A stretch of 64,000 nt of DNA from contig NZ_JAQUWN010000014.1 of NCBI RefSeq assembly GCF_028692895.1, positions 1-64,000 of the forward strand. Direction: 5' to 3'. Position numbers and translations under genes: made by a program. This document shows positions 16,996-26,546 of the stretch, one piece after another. Positions within the stretch are counted from its first letter, which is position 1. Every line of letters starts with the position of its first letter. The notes beneath the pieces were generated by a model. The model worked only from the letters and a program-made list of their open reading frames with translations. It was not told the origin of the DNA and ran no database searches. Source of the DNA: Pseudodesulfovibrio sp. (GTDB taxonomy: Bacteria > Desulfobacterota > Desulfovibrionia > Desulfovibrionales > Desulfovibrionaceae).

Positions 16996-18309
16996 ATGGA
17001 CCCGACTATGGCCGGCGTGATCGGCATCCTCATCATGGTGGTCCTGTTCATGACCCGCATGCCCGTGGCCTACGTCATGATGCTGGTGGGCTTCGTCGGG
17101 TTCTCCCTGCTCACCTCCTGGAAGGGCGGGCTCAACCTCATGAGCCGCAACATCTACGACGCCTTCGCCTCCTACGAGCTGTCCACCATCCCCCTGTTCA
17201 TCCTGATGGGGCAGATCGCCTTCAACTCGGGCATCTCCAAGCGGCTGTACAGCACGGCCTACCACTTCCTGGGCGAGGTCCGGGGCGGCCTGGCCATGGC
17301 CACGGTCTCGGCCTGCACGGCCTTCGGCGCGGTCTGCGGCTCCAGCCCGGCCACGGCGGCCACCATGTCCACCGTGGGCATCCCGGAGATGAAGCGCTAC
17401 GGCTACGCCAACTCCCTGGCGGCGGCCTCGGTGGCGTCGGGCGGCGGCCTGGGCATGATCATGCCCCCGTCCGTGGTGCTCATCATCTACGGCGTGCTGA
17501 CCGAGCAGTCCATCGGCGCGCTCTTCGTGTCCGGCATCCTGCCCGCCATCATGCTCACCGCGCTGTTCATCGGCGGCATTCACCTGCAATGCCGCCGCAA
17601 CCCGGCCCTGGGCCCCAAGGGCGAATCCTTCACCTGGGCCGAGAAACTCCGCTCCCTGCTCAACCTGAGCGACACCATCATCGTCTTCGCCCTGGTCATC
17701 GGCGGGCTGTTCAAGGGCTGGTTCACGCCCACGGAGGCCGCGTCCATCGGCGTGCTCGGCGTGCTGGCCCTGGCCATCGTCAAGCGTCAGATCACCTGGC
17801 AGGGGTTCGTCAACTCGCTCTACGAGACCCTGCGGACCTCCTGCATGGTCCTGGTGCTCATCGCGGGCGCGGTGGTCTTCGGCAAGTTCCTGGCCGTGAC
17901 CCGCATCCCCTTCGACATCGCCAGTTGGGTGTCCGGGTTCGACATGCCGCCCTTCGCCATCATGTCCGCCATCATCCTGATCTACTTCATCGGCGGCTGC
18001 TTCATGGACTCGCTGGCGCTCATCATGCTGACCATCCCGGTCTTCTTCCCGGTGGTCACCGGCATGGGCTACGACCCCATCTGGTTCGGCGTCATCATCG
18101 TCCTGGTCACGGAGATGGGCGTCATCACCCCGCCCGTGGGCATCAACGTCTACGTGGTCTACGGCATGTGCCAAAAGATCGCGCCCGACGTGACCCTGGA
18201 GGACGTCTTCAAGGGCATCCTGCCCTTCATGCTCGCCATCGTGGCGGGCATCACCCTGCTCTTCATCTTCCCGCAGATCATCCTGTTCCTGCCCGGGCTG
18301 ATGTACTGA
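16996..18309 (+). CDS. TRAP transporter large permease (DctM family)
   Basis: A 437-residue ion-transporter-superfamily permease with about 12 helices. Signatures include YELSTIPLFILMGQIAF, the SSPATAATMSTVGIPEMKRYGY block and FIGGCFMDSLALIMLTIPVF. It carries out Na+ or H+ coupled uptake of the acid presented by the DctP proteins. It is the last gene of the tetR-dctP-dctP-dctQ-dctM cluster and is followed by a bidirectional terminator. Length and motifs are normal. Confidence 0.95.
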   Translation: MDPTMAGVIGILIMVVLFMTRMPVAYVMMLVGFVGFSLLTSWKGGLNLMSRNIYDAFASYELSTIPLFILMGQIAFNSGISKRLYSTAYHFLGEVRGGLAMATVSACTAFGAVCGSSPATAATMSTVGIPEMKRYGYANSLAAASVASGGGLGMIMPPSVVLIIYGVLTEQSIGALFVSGILPAIMLTALFIGGIHLQCRRNPALGPKGESFTWAEKLRSLLNLSDTIIVFALVIGGLFKGWFTPTEAASIGVLGVLALAIVKRQITWQGFVNSLYETLRTSCMVLVLIAGAVVFGKFLAVTRIPFDIASWVSGFDMPPFAIMSAIILIYFIGGCFMDSLALIMLTIPVFFPVVTGMGYDPIWFGVIIVLVTEMGVITPPVGINVYVVYGMCQKIAPDVTLEDVFKGILPFMLAIVAGITLLFIFPQIILFLPGLMY

Positions 18310-18327
18310 CGCCCCCGCAACGCGCAC

Positions 18328-18360
18328 AAAAAAGGCCGCCCGGAAACGGACGGCCTTTTT
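18328..18360. terminator. Bidirectional terminator between dctM and the ferredoxin gene
   Basis: Stem GGCCGCCCG (18334-18342), loop, CGGACGGCC (18347-18355), with A6 on the left and T5 on the right. It can end both converging transcripts. Confidence 0.85.
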
Positions 18361-18378
18361 CCATGCTTCGTGACAGGC

Positions 18379-19179
18379 CTAGAGGAAGGTCTCCGGCTCC
18401 TTGCGCGCGCCGTGGTTGGCGTTCAGGAAGACGTTGATTTCGTGAATCCGGGGCGCGTCCCAGACCCGCGCCTGCGTGGGGCAGGCCCGGATGCAGGCCG
18501 AGCAGCGGATGCAGCCGTCGCCGTCGGTCTCCACGGCCGTTTCCGTGACCCGGATGACCTGGACCGGACACAGGCGCGCGCACTCGCCGCACAGGGTGCA
18601 CAGGTCCGCCTTGGTCGCGGGGGCGAGCCCGTTGGGCGCGCAACCGTCGCGGTAGGGGACGTTGCCGGGCACCGCCAGCTCCGGGGCGTCGGCCGCCGAA
18701 GCCATGCCCGCGAGCTTGGCCGCGACCTGCGCGCCGAAGTCGCGGGCCTTTTGCAGGTCCGCGTCGTCGGGCCGACCCGGCGCCACGGGCAGAGCGGCCG
18801 AGGAAAAGGAGTGCTCGCCGATGAACGCCCCGGCCGCCACGGGCTTGAAGCCCAGCTCCACGGCCAGGTCGCGCAGCTCGATCAGGGTGTCCTCGAAGGC
18901 GCGGTTGCCATACACTGCCACGAGCACGGCCGGGCGTCCGCCGCCCCGCACCCGCGCGCGCAGCCGCTCGGCCGCAATGCCGGGCACGCGGCCCGCATAG
19001 ACCGGCACGCCGATGACGGCCACGCCGCCGTCGGCTTCGGGCTCCCCGGCCCCCTCGGGAAAGGTCAGGTCCACGCGGGAGACGTTCCCGCAGCCCATGC
19101 CCGCGGCCACGGCCTCCGCAATCCGCAAGGTCGATTTGGTGGGGGAAAAGAAGATCAACCGCGCCTCGTCACACTGCAT
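18379..19179 (-). CDS. EFR1-type flavodoxin/2[4Fe-4S] ferredoxin
   Basis: A 266-residue redox protein. The N-terminal flavodoxin-like domain has the phosphate-loop motif FFSPTKSTLRIAEAV and VAVYGNRAFEDTL. The C-terminal part has two ferredoxin motifs, CTLCGECARLCPV and CIRCSACIRACPT, for two 4Fe-4S clusters. Such EFR1 proteins are cytoplasmic electron carriers in anaerobes. It stands alone on the minus strand, sharing a terminator with the TRAP operon. The electron partners are unknown. Confidence 0.9.
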   Translation of the reverse strand: MQCDEARLIFFSPTKSTLRIAEAVAAGMGCGNVSRVDLTFPEGAGEPEADGGVAVIGVPVYAGRVPGIAAERLRARVRGGGRPAVLVAVYGNRAFEDTLIELRDLAVELGFKPVAAGAFIGEHSFSSAALPVAPGRPDDADLQKARDFGAQVAAKLAGMASAADAPELAVPGNVPYRDGCAPNGLAPATKADLCTLCGECARLCPVQVIRVTETAVETDGDGCIRCSACIRACPTQARVWDAPRIHEINVFLNANHGARKEPETFL

Positions 19180-19437
19180 GTCAGGCTCCTTGCTGTTTGC
19201 ATCCGCGCCCGGCCCGTCCCTCGCGGCCTGTCGGCATGGGCCAGCCTATGCGCGGCAGGAGCCGAAGTCAAAGGCCGCCTTCCGGGGGCCGCCCGCCACC
19301 CCTGTCAATACGCCAAGTTCCACCTGTTTTACCCGTTCTCCTGTTTATTCCTGCCGTTTTTCCCGTGGCGGAAAACCGGGGTTATGCTGTCCCCCAAACT
19401 CCCGGACCCGGTCCGGGAAAAACCAAAGGAGGCCATC

Positions 19438-20622
19438 ATGACGCCATTCACCATCCAACTGAGGCGCGACCCCAAAGGGCGCATCGTCGAGAAAACCGAA
19501 ACCGTGGCGGGACGCCCCGCCACATGGGCCTACGCTTACGACAAGGCGGGCCGCCTGACCGAGGCGAAGCTGGACGGCCGCACGGTCTGCCGCGTCGGCT
19601 ACGACCGATACGGCCGACGATCGAACGACATCTTCCCCCACCTGGAGGGCGGCTACCGCAACTTCGCGTACACCATGAACGACCGGCTGATCCGCGCCGG
19701 GAACAACCAGTACACCCATGACGGGAACGGGTTCCGCTCCGTCTGGAACCATGGCGGGAAGTACACGCGCTACGGGTATGCCCCGGACTGCCGCCTGCTC
19801 TCGGCCGAAGGGCCGGACGGCGCGGCGTTCACCTTCGAGCACGACGACCAGGGCCGCCGCGCGGCCAAGTACCGCAACGGCCGCCTGGCCGAGTCCTACG
19901 CCTGGCTCGACATGGTCCGCCTGGCCGGGTTCTTCAACGGCGAAAGCGGATTCGAATTCGCCTACCGCGACGGCGAACGCACACCCTTCGCCATGCGCCG
20001 GGACGACGGCGCGGTCTTCGGCCTGTTCCAAGACCAGGTCGGCTCCCTGCGGGTGGTTGTGGACATCGACAACAATGTGATAAAGGAAGTCCAGTATGAT
20101 CCCTTCGGCGGCATCCTCAAGGATACCAACCCGGCCCTGCGCATCCCCATCGGCTTCGCGGGCGGGCTGCACGACCCGGACCTCGGCTTCGTACGCTTCG
20201 GCTGGCGGGACTACGATCCCTTCACCAGCCGCTGGACCGCCCCCGACCCCATGGGCGACGCGGGCGGCGCCCCGGACTGGTACGGCTACTGCCTGGATGA
20301 CCCCGTGAACGGCGCGGACCCGCTGGGGCTGAGGGGAAAGAAAGAGGCGCTGGCACGAATAGCGAAAGATGCTGCAATTGGGGCAGGCATGGGCGCATTG
20401 AGAGGAAGTAAGGCAGGCTGGCCAGGGGCTGCCGCCGGAGGCTTTATCGGAGGTAGCGTAGGTGCCCTCCGCGGAACAATAAAAGAATATCCCCCTTTAC
20501 GGTCCTGGCTCGATGCTACCGAGGAAAAAACTGTCTATGAATTAACGGATGGGAAAGCTGAGCGGATGAAAAAAACTCGTCTGGACGACTACGATCCCAA
20601 GTACTACATCCAAACACAATAG
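19438..20622 (+). CDS. Short RHS protein with variable glycine-zipper C-terminal tip
   Basis: A 394-residue protein behind a strong AAAGGAGG site. Residues 10-225 hold YD/RHS-type repeats (YAYDKAGRLTEA, YGYAPDCRLLSAE). Residues 225-300 are the RHS-associated core: QVGSLRVVVD, YDPFGG, FRFGWRDYDP-like RFGWRDYDPFTSRWTAPDP and the end mark NGADPLGL. The last 95 residues are a different tip with a glycine-zipper (AIGAGMGALRGSKAGWPGAA). In polymorphic toxins this tip is the effector. It has no signal peptide and is far shorter than the large RHS toxins, so export is unclear. The next gene encodes a likely membrane immunity protein, which suits a membrane-acting tip. Confidence 0.82.
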   Translation: MTPFTIQLRRDPKGRIVEKTETVAGRPATWAYAYDKAGRLTEAKLDGRTVCRVGYDRYGRRSNDIFPHLEGGYRNFAYTMNDRLIRAGNNQYTHDGNGFRSVWNHGGKYTRYGYAPDCRLLSAEGPDGAAFTFEHDDQGRRAAKYRNGRLAESYAWLDMVRLAGFFNGESGFEFAYRDGERTPFAMRRDDGAVFGLFQDQVGSLRVVVDIDNNVIKEVQYDPFGGILKDTNPALRIPIGFAGGLHDPDLGFVRFGWRDYDPFTSRWTAPDPMGDAGGAPDWYGYCLDDPVNGADPLGLRGKKEALARIAKDAAIGAGMGALRGSKAGWPGAAAGGFIGGSVGALRGTIKEYPPLRSWLDATEEKTVYELTDGKAERMKKTRLDDYDPKYYIQTQ

Positions 20623-20630
20623 CGCAAAGC

Positions 20631-20659
20631 ACGGGTGGCAAGGACCTCTTGCCACCCGT
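20631..20659 (+). terminator. Perfect hairpin between RHS tip and first putative immunity gene
   Basis: Arms ACGGGTGGCAAG (20631-20642) and CTTGCCACCCGT (20648-20659) around a 5-base loop, ending 15 bases before the next ATG and just upstream of its CAGGAG site. There is only a short T tract (TTTC). It may attenuate transcription or protect the mRNA end. Confidence 0.6.
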
Positions 20660-20674
20660 TTCACAGGAGTTTTC

Positions 20675-20902
20675 ATGCATCGTTGCCCTAATTGTGGTTC
20701 AAAAATGATCAAGGAATACAAAAAGACTATCGGATTTTCCCTGCTCGGAGCAGCTTTTGTCGTGCTTATTATCGATTTAATCTCGCAATCATTTTCACTT
20801 TTCTTATATATCACTATCGCAATTATTTGTTGTTATTACTTTTTCAGCGACGGCTGCTGCATTTATACTTGCAAAAAGTGCATGTCCGAATTCCACGACT
20901 GA
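20675..20902 (+). CDS. Putative immunity protein 1: zinc-ribbon, two-helix membrane protein
   Basis: A 75-residue AT-rich gene starting behind CAGGAG. CPNCG at residues 4-8 and CKKC near residue 67 form a split zinc ribbon. Two hydrophobic helices in between (GFSLLGAAFVVLIIDLI and a Cys/Tyr-rich segment) would place both ends in the cytoplasm. It immediately follows the RHS tip, the usual position of the immunity gene. No family was recognised. The role is inferred from position, composition and membrane nature. Confidence 0.6.
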   Translation: MHRCPNCGSKMIKEYKKTIGFSLLGAAFVVLIIDLISQSFSLFLYITIAIICCYYFFSDGCCIYTCKKCMSEFHD

Positions 20903-20930
20903 ACGACGCGCCAATCATACCTGCACAGGC

Positions 20931-21518
20931 ATGTCGGCCCTGCCCCGGCGGGGAACCCGGTTTTGCACAGCGCCAGACCGACTTGGCATCCAGCGGCCCG
21001 CCCCCGACCCCATGGGCGACGCGGGCGGCGACCCGGACTGGTACGGCTACTGCCTGGACGACCCCGTGAACGGCGCGGACCCGCTGGGGCTGTTCCGGTT
21101 CGGGAAACGCAAGCTGGACATGCCGCTTGGCGGGCTACTGTACGGAACGGGCGTCACCGAGCTGGCGTCGAAGGCGCTACCCGCGCCCTTGGCGCAATTG
21201 GCGACACCCTATGTCCGGAAGATCGACGACAAGAAGAACCTGCAATTCGCTCATGAGCAAGGCTTTTGGGAAGACGGCTCGGGCAGGAACATCGGATTGG
21301 GGGAAGATGGACTGATGGAGCAGGAAAAGATTGAGGCCTACGACCTGGAAGGCCGTCATTACGACGACAAACGCATGCGACGGGCCGTAAAGAGCCTTGG
21401 GGAGAAACCCACATATAATCTTTGTGGAGTTAACGGCGACAAAAACAACTGCCAAGACTTCGCGGATACGATGAGAACCCGGTATGGGGTTTTGGATCGC
21501 GGCGATAAAATGCGTTGA
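20931..21518 (+). CDS. Orphan RHS C-terminal toxin cassette with papain/LRAT-like NC motif
   Basis: The frame begins with about 20 unrelated residues, then joins the end of the RHS core (PDPMGDAGGDPDWYGYCLDD...NGADPLGL), nearly identical to the upstream gene. It continues with a new tip of about 140 residues. The tip has GRHYDDKRMRRAV and, 22 residues later, NNCQDFADTMRTRYG, a His...Asn-Cys order seen in permuted papain-like (NlpC/P60, LRAT) enzymes; this assignment is tentative. The ATG at 20931 lacks a ribosome site, so the cassette may be silent until recombined onto the full RHS gene. Confidence 0.62.
   Translation: MSALPRRGTRFCTAPDRLGIQRPAPDPMGDAGGDPDWYGYCLDDPVNGADPLGLFRFGKRKLDMPLGGLLYGTGVTELASKALPAPLAQLATPYVRKIDDKKNLQFAHEQGFWEDGSGRNIGLGEDGLMEQEKIEAYDLEGRHYDDKRMRRAVKSLGEKPTYNLCGVNGDKNNCQDFADTMRTRYGVLDRGDKMR
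20999..21092 (+). repeat. Duplicated RHS core end, copy B
   Basis: 94 bp matching 20238-20331 in the intact RHS gene with two mismatches (ggcgCcc to ggcgAcc; ggaTga to ggaCga). It ends exactly at the PLGL codons where the variable tip begins. Confidence 0.92.
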
Positions 21519-21526
21519 TGCAAACA

Positions 21527-21556
21527 AACCCGGGAGGCATCAATGTCTCCCGGGTT
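21527..21556 (+). terminator. Perfect hairpin between orphan toxin and second putative immunity gene
   Basis: Arms AACCCGGGAG (21527-21536) and CTCCCGGGTT (21547-21556), just ahead of the GGAG ribosome site of the next gene. The arrangement copies the first toxin/immunity junction although the stem sequence differs. No T tract. Confidence 0.55.
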
Positions 21557-21569
21557 ACCGGAGATACGA

Positions 21570-22106
21570 ATGAAACGGGCTCTAGCTATAGTAATCTTGG
21601 CCGGAATACTGTTTGGTGCGTACCGCATATACAACAGTCTGCAATTTCAGGCGGCGTTCTCCTCAGACTTTTACGCGAACATCGCCGATCTTCCCTTTGA
21701 CGTAACGGGAAAGGGCGTATCGATTACCATCCCACTGAGAGAATACAGATACAGGACATGTTATGATGTGGCCATTGCCGTACCCGGCTGGCTTGCTCTC
21801 GATGATTTACCCCTGGACAAAGGGCGAATTCGGTATCGATTCACATCCGATGGGCGTACACTCGCGCAAGGGGTCATCGCCCCCAAAGGCCGAGAGCATC
21901 AGGGACAAAACAAAGACTACAGCCTGATAATCCTGTTCGTCTTTGACTTGCCTTTTCCGGAAGCCAAAAACGGAGTCGATCTGACGCTTGAGGTCGTATC
22001 CCCCTTTGACTCCTTAAGAAAATACATGGGCCGTATCCGATGCCTTATCAACCCCGACTACACCTTCAAATTCGACCGATGCTATCATGAGACTCTGCAT
22101 ATCTGA
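21570..22106 (+). CDS. Putative immunity protein 2 (DUF5625-like)
   Basis: A 178-residue protein starting behind GGAG (7-base spacing). One N-terminal hydrophobic segment (ALAIVILAGILFGAYRIY) anchors or exports it. The rest is a beta-rich domain with PFDVTGKGVSITIPLREYRYR, reminiscent of the DUF5625 family; that match is from memory and tentative. It follows the orphan papain-like tip by 51 bp, the position expected for its immunity gene. A periplasmic domain would fit a toxin acting on the envelope. Composition is lower in G+C than the flanking core genes. Confidence 0.6.
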   Translation: MKRALAIVILAGILFGAYRIYNSLQFQAAFSSDFYANIADLPFDVTGKGVSITIPLREYRYRTCYDVAIAVPGWLALDDLPLDKGRIRYRFTSDGRTLAQGVIAPKGREHQGQNKDYSLIILFVFDLPFPEAKNGVDLTLEVVSPFDSLRKYMGRIRCLINPDYTFKFDRCYHETLHI

Positions 22107-22112
22107 TTGAGA

Positions 22113-22164
22113 GCTTCGCGGGCGGGCTGCACGACCCGGACCTCGGCTTCGTACGCTTCGGCTG
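22113..22164 (+). repeat. Duplicated RHS core fragment, copy C
   Basis: 52 bp identical to 20153-20204 of the intact RHS gene, encoding FAGGLHDPDLGFVRFG and then an immediate in-frame stop (TGA). It lies 7 bp after the second immunity gene and marks the start of a third, decayed cassette. Confidence 0.93.
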
Positions 22165-22305
22165 ATGCAGGGGAAAAAAGAAGGAAGCCGTTGATGTATC
22201 GACTTAGGAAACAGGGATGCTGGACATTACTTCTTATCCAGAAGCACACTCAAGGTCAAATAACATAAAAACAATGGCGCCAGAAATGGTACCTGTTTAA
22301 ACGCC

Positions 22306-22710
22306 ATGCATGCCATACTTACCATTTACCCATTGATCGTATATTATTCATTTTTATTTTCTGTCTACAATTTCAACTCTAGTATCGCTAATTTTTCTGT
22401 ACTTATTGTTCTTTTTATTCCAGTTCACTTGCTCATAAAAAAATACAAGCCGAACAAAACAACTGTTCTATTTTTTATCATGATCTGCATGATTTCATCA
22501 TTATTATTGTGCATTTCAATTTACATTGATCCTTTTTATCCAAAAATAGAATTTGATTCATCAACTGTGGCAACTATGTTTCTTTCATTTTTTTCTTTAT
22601 ATTTCGTAGTTCTTTTTATTTCTCTTTTATACAATACAGCTCTGTCAAAACTACTACACAAGCGTATTGACAAAGCATATTTCCCCGGCAGCGACCAGAG
22701 ACAAGACTAA
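22306..22710 (+). CDS. Putative orphan immunity protein 3: AT-rich polytopic membrane protein
   Basis: A 134-residue protein with four predicted membrane helices (ILTIYPLIVYYSFLFSVY, FSVLIVLFIPVHLLI, FFIMICMISSLLLCIS, FLSFFSLYFVVLFISLLY). The DNA is very AT-rich, unlike the core genome. It lies between RHS core fragments C and D with no intact toxin beside it, so it looks like the surviving immunity gene of a lost cassette. No clear ribosome site was seen before 22306. No family recognised. Confidence 0.55.
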   Translation: MHAILTIYPLIVYYSFLFSVYNFNSSIANFSVLIVLFIPVHLLIKKYKPNKTTVLFFIMICMISSLLLCISIYIDPFYPKIEFDSSTVATMFLSFFSLYFVVLFISLLYNTALSKLLHKRIDKAYFPGSDQRQD

Positions 22711-22714
22711 TAGC

Positions 22715-22802
22715 CGAATCCTTCTCCAGCCGCCGGACCGCCCCCGACCCCATGGGCGATGCGGGCGGCGACCCGGACTGGCTTGCTCTCCGCCTGGACG
22801 AC
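22715..22802 (+). repeat. Duplicated RHS core fragment, copy D
   Basis: Matches about 20216-20303 of the RHS gene with several changes (CCAGCCGCCGGACCG for CCAGCCGCTGGACCG; GATGCGGGCGGCGACCC). Identity weakens after GGACTGG. In the parent, fragments C and D are only about 10 bp apart; here about 550 bp with the membrane gene separates them. Confidence 0.85.
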
Positions 22803-22842
22803 GGCCGGTGGATTCCCCGGCCGTGCGAAAGGCGTCGCCCCC

Positions 22843-24981
<2,139 letters not shown>

Positions 24982-25085
24982 GCGTGCGCTCCCGGTGCGG
25001 CCCGGCCACCGTGGCCAGGACCGATACGTTCCCCCAACATATTGAACTCCGTCAAAAAAGGAAAGTTCCCCGGCAAGAGCCAGGA

Positions 25086-25118
25086 AGCCGGGCCGGACGG
25101 GGGGCGTCCGGCCCGGCT
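25086..25118 (-). terminator. Strong hairpin after the Tad pilus operon
   Basis: Arms AGCCGGGCCGGACG (25086-25099) and CGTCCGGCCCGGCT (25105-25118). On the minus strand it lies about 40 bp after the TPR-SPOR stop. No long T tract. Confidence 0.6.
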
Positions 25119-25157
25119 CCGCGCCTCTGCGGGGAGGTTGGCCCCTCTTCACGGCGT

Positions 25158-26522
25158 TTACTCGCCCTGCCTGAGGTGGGAACCGTCCAGGGCGGGCGTG
25201 ACCAGCTCGTAGATGGGCGCGCGGTCGAGCTTGAGCTCGCCCAGGATGTGCGCGCGGTCGGCCCTGGCCGCGTTCACGCTGGGGTAGCGCCCCACCAGAA
25301 CGCGATACCAGATGCCCTTGTCGCCCAGGTCCACCTGGTTGATCCAGGGCTCGTAGCCCTGCCCGGCGAGCTTGCGGCAGTGCCGGAAGGCCCTGCCGTG
25401 GTCGCGCCAGGAGCTGACGTGCATGCCCCAGGTGGGGGAAGTTATGGCGTCCCCTGTTCCCGGATGCCAGGCGATGGGCCGGACATCCCCGGAAGGCGGA
25501 CCTGCGGCTGCGGGAGATGCCGCAGGCCCGCCGGGGTTCTGCCCCGCTCCGGGGAAAGGATCGCGGGGCAGCGGGTTCGGGGTGGAACCGCTGGTTTGAA
25601 TTTCGGCTGCGGCGGCCTCGGGCTGCGCGTCGGCGAACCGGGCGGCCATGCGGGCGCGCTTCAGGTTTTCGGCGGCCTTGACGTAGTAGCTGGGGGCCAG
25701 CTCCACGGCGCGCTCGAAGTACGGCACGGACTCGGCGGCCCGGCCGTCGGCCAGGAGGACGTAGCCCAGGTTGTTGTTGGCCCTGGACTCGCCCCCGGCG
25801 TACTTGAAGGCTTCGAGGGCCTCGACCAGGCGTCCCTGGCGGGCCAGGGCCAGGCCGAGGTTGTTGTAGGTGCGGGGCGAGACGCCCCCGTTCTTCAGGG
25901 CGTAGCGGAAGGAATTGACCGCGTCGCCATACTGCTTGAGCGCGATCTGGACCACGCCGAGATTGTTGTAGATTTCATCCTTGAACTGTCCCTGGTGCAG
26001 CTCCAGGGCGCGCAGGAAATGGGCGCGCGCGTCCTCGTACCGGCCCTGGCGGTCGTAGAGGTTGCCCAGGTAGTTCTGGGCCTTCCAGAGCATGGGGTTG
26101 CCGTCCACGGCGCGGGACAGGTGGGTCTCGGCCTCGGCGTAGAGCCCGGCGCGGAAGTAGACGGACCCGGCCGCCTCGTTGGCGATGGCGTGGTCCGGCT
26201 CCTTTTGCAGGACGTGGAGGTATTCGGCCAGGGCCTGCTCGTCCAGCCCCTTGGTCACCAGCAGGTCGCCCTTCTTGATGCGCACGCCCAGGTTCTCCGG
26301 GTCCTTCTCCAGGGCCTTGTTGTAGTGCACGAAGGCCATTTCCGAGTTGCCCCGGCGCAGGAAGCCGTCGCCCGCCTGCTCGTGCTGGTCCCCGGTCAGG
26401 TCGACCGGTCCCTCCTTGCCCCAGGCGAATTCCTGGAACGACGGCTCCTTCTGCCTGGCGGCGCAACCGGCCATCGAAAGGCCGAGGAGCAGGACGGCGA
26501 GGGTCAGGATGGACTTCTTCAT
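25158..26522 (-). CDS. TPR lipoprotein with C-terminal SPOR domain (TadD-like)
   Basis: A 454-residue lipoprotein: signal with lipobox LSMAGC, then six or more TPR units from residue 45 to 280 (ALEKDPENLGVRIKKGDLL, NNLGLALARQGRLVEALEAF), a Pro/Ala/Gly linker of about 60 residues and a SPOR domain at about 365-440 (WGMHVSSWRDHGRAFRH...WYRVLVGRYPS). The TPR part matches TadD-type pilus assembly proteins; SPOR binds denuded peptidoglycan. It is the last gene of the Flp/Tad operon and probably anchors or positions the secretin complex. The SPOR addition is uncommon for TadD as I know it. Confidence 0.85.
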   Translation of the reverse strand: MKKSILTLAVLLLGLSMAGCAARQKEPSFQEFAWGKEGPVDLTGDQHEQAGDGFLRRGNSEMAFVHYNKALEKDPENLGVRIKKGDLLVTKGLDEQALAEYLHVLQKEPDHAIANEAAGSVYFRAGLYAEAETHLSRAVDGNPMLWKAQNYLGNLYDRQGRYEDARAHFLRALELHQGQFKDEIYNNLGVVQIALKQYGDAVNSFRYALKNGGVSPRTYNNLGLALARQGRLVEALEAFKYAGGESRANNNLGYVLLADGRAAESVPYFERAVELAPSYYVKAAENLKRARMAARFADAQPEAAAAEIQTSGSTPNPLPRDPFPGAGQNPGGPAASPAAAGPPSGDVRPIAWHPGTGDAITSPTWGMHVSSWRDHGRAFRHCRKLAGQGYEPWINQVDLGDKGIWYRVLVGRYPSVNAARADRAHILGELKLDRAPIYELVTPALDGSHLRQGE

Positions 26523-26546
26523 GATCGTTTCCTCCTTGAGGGCGGC

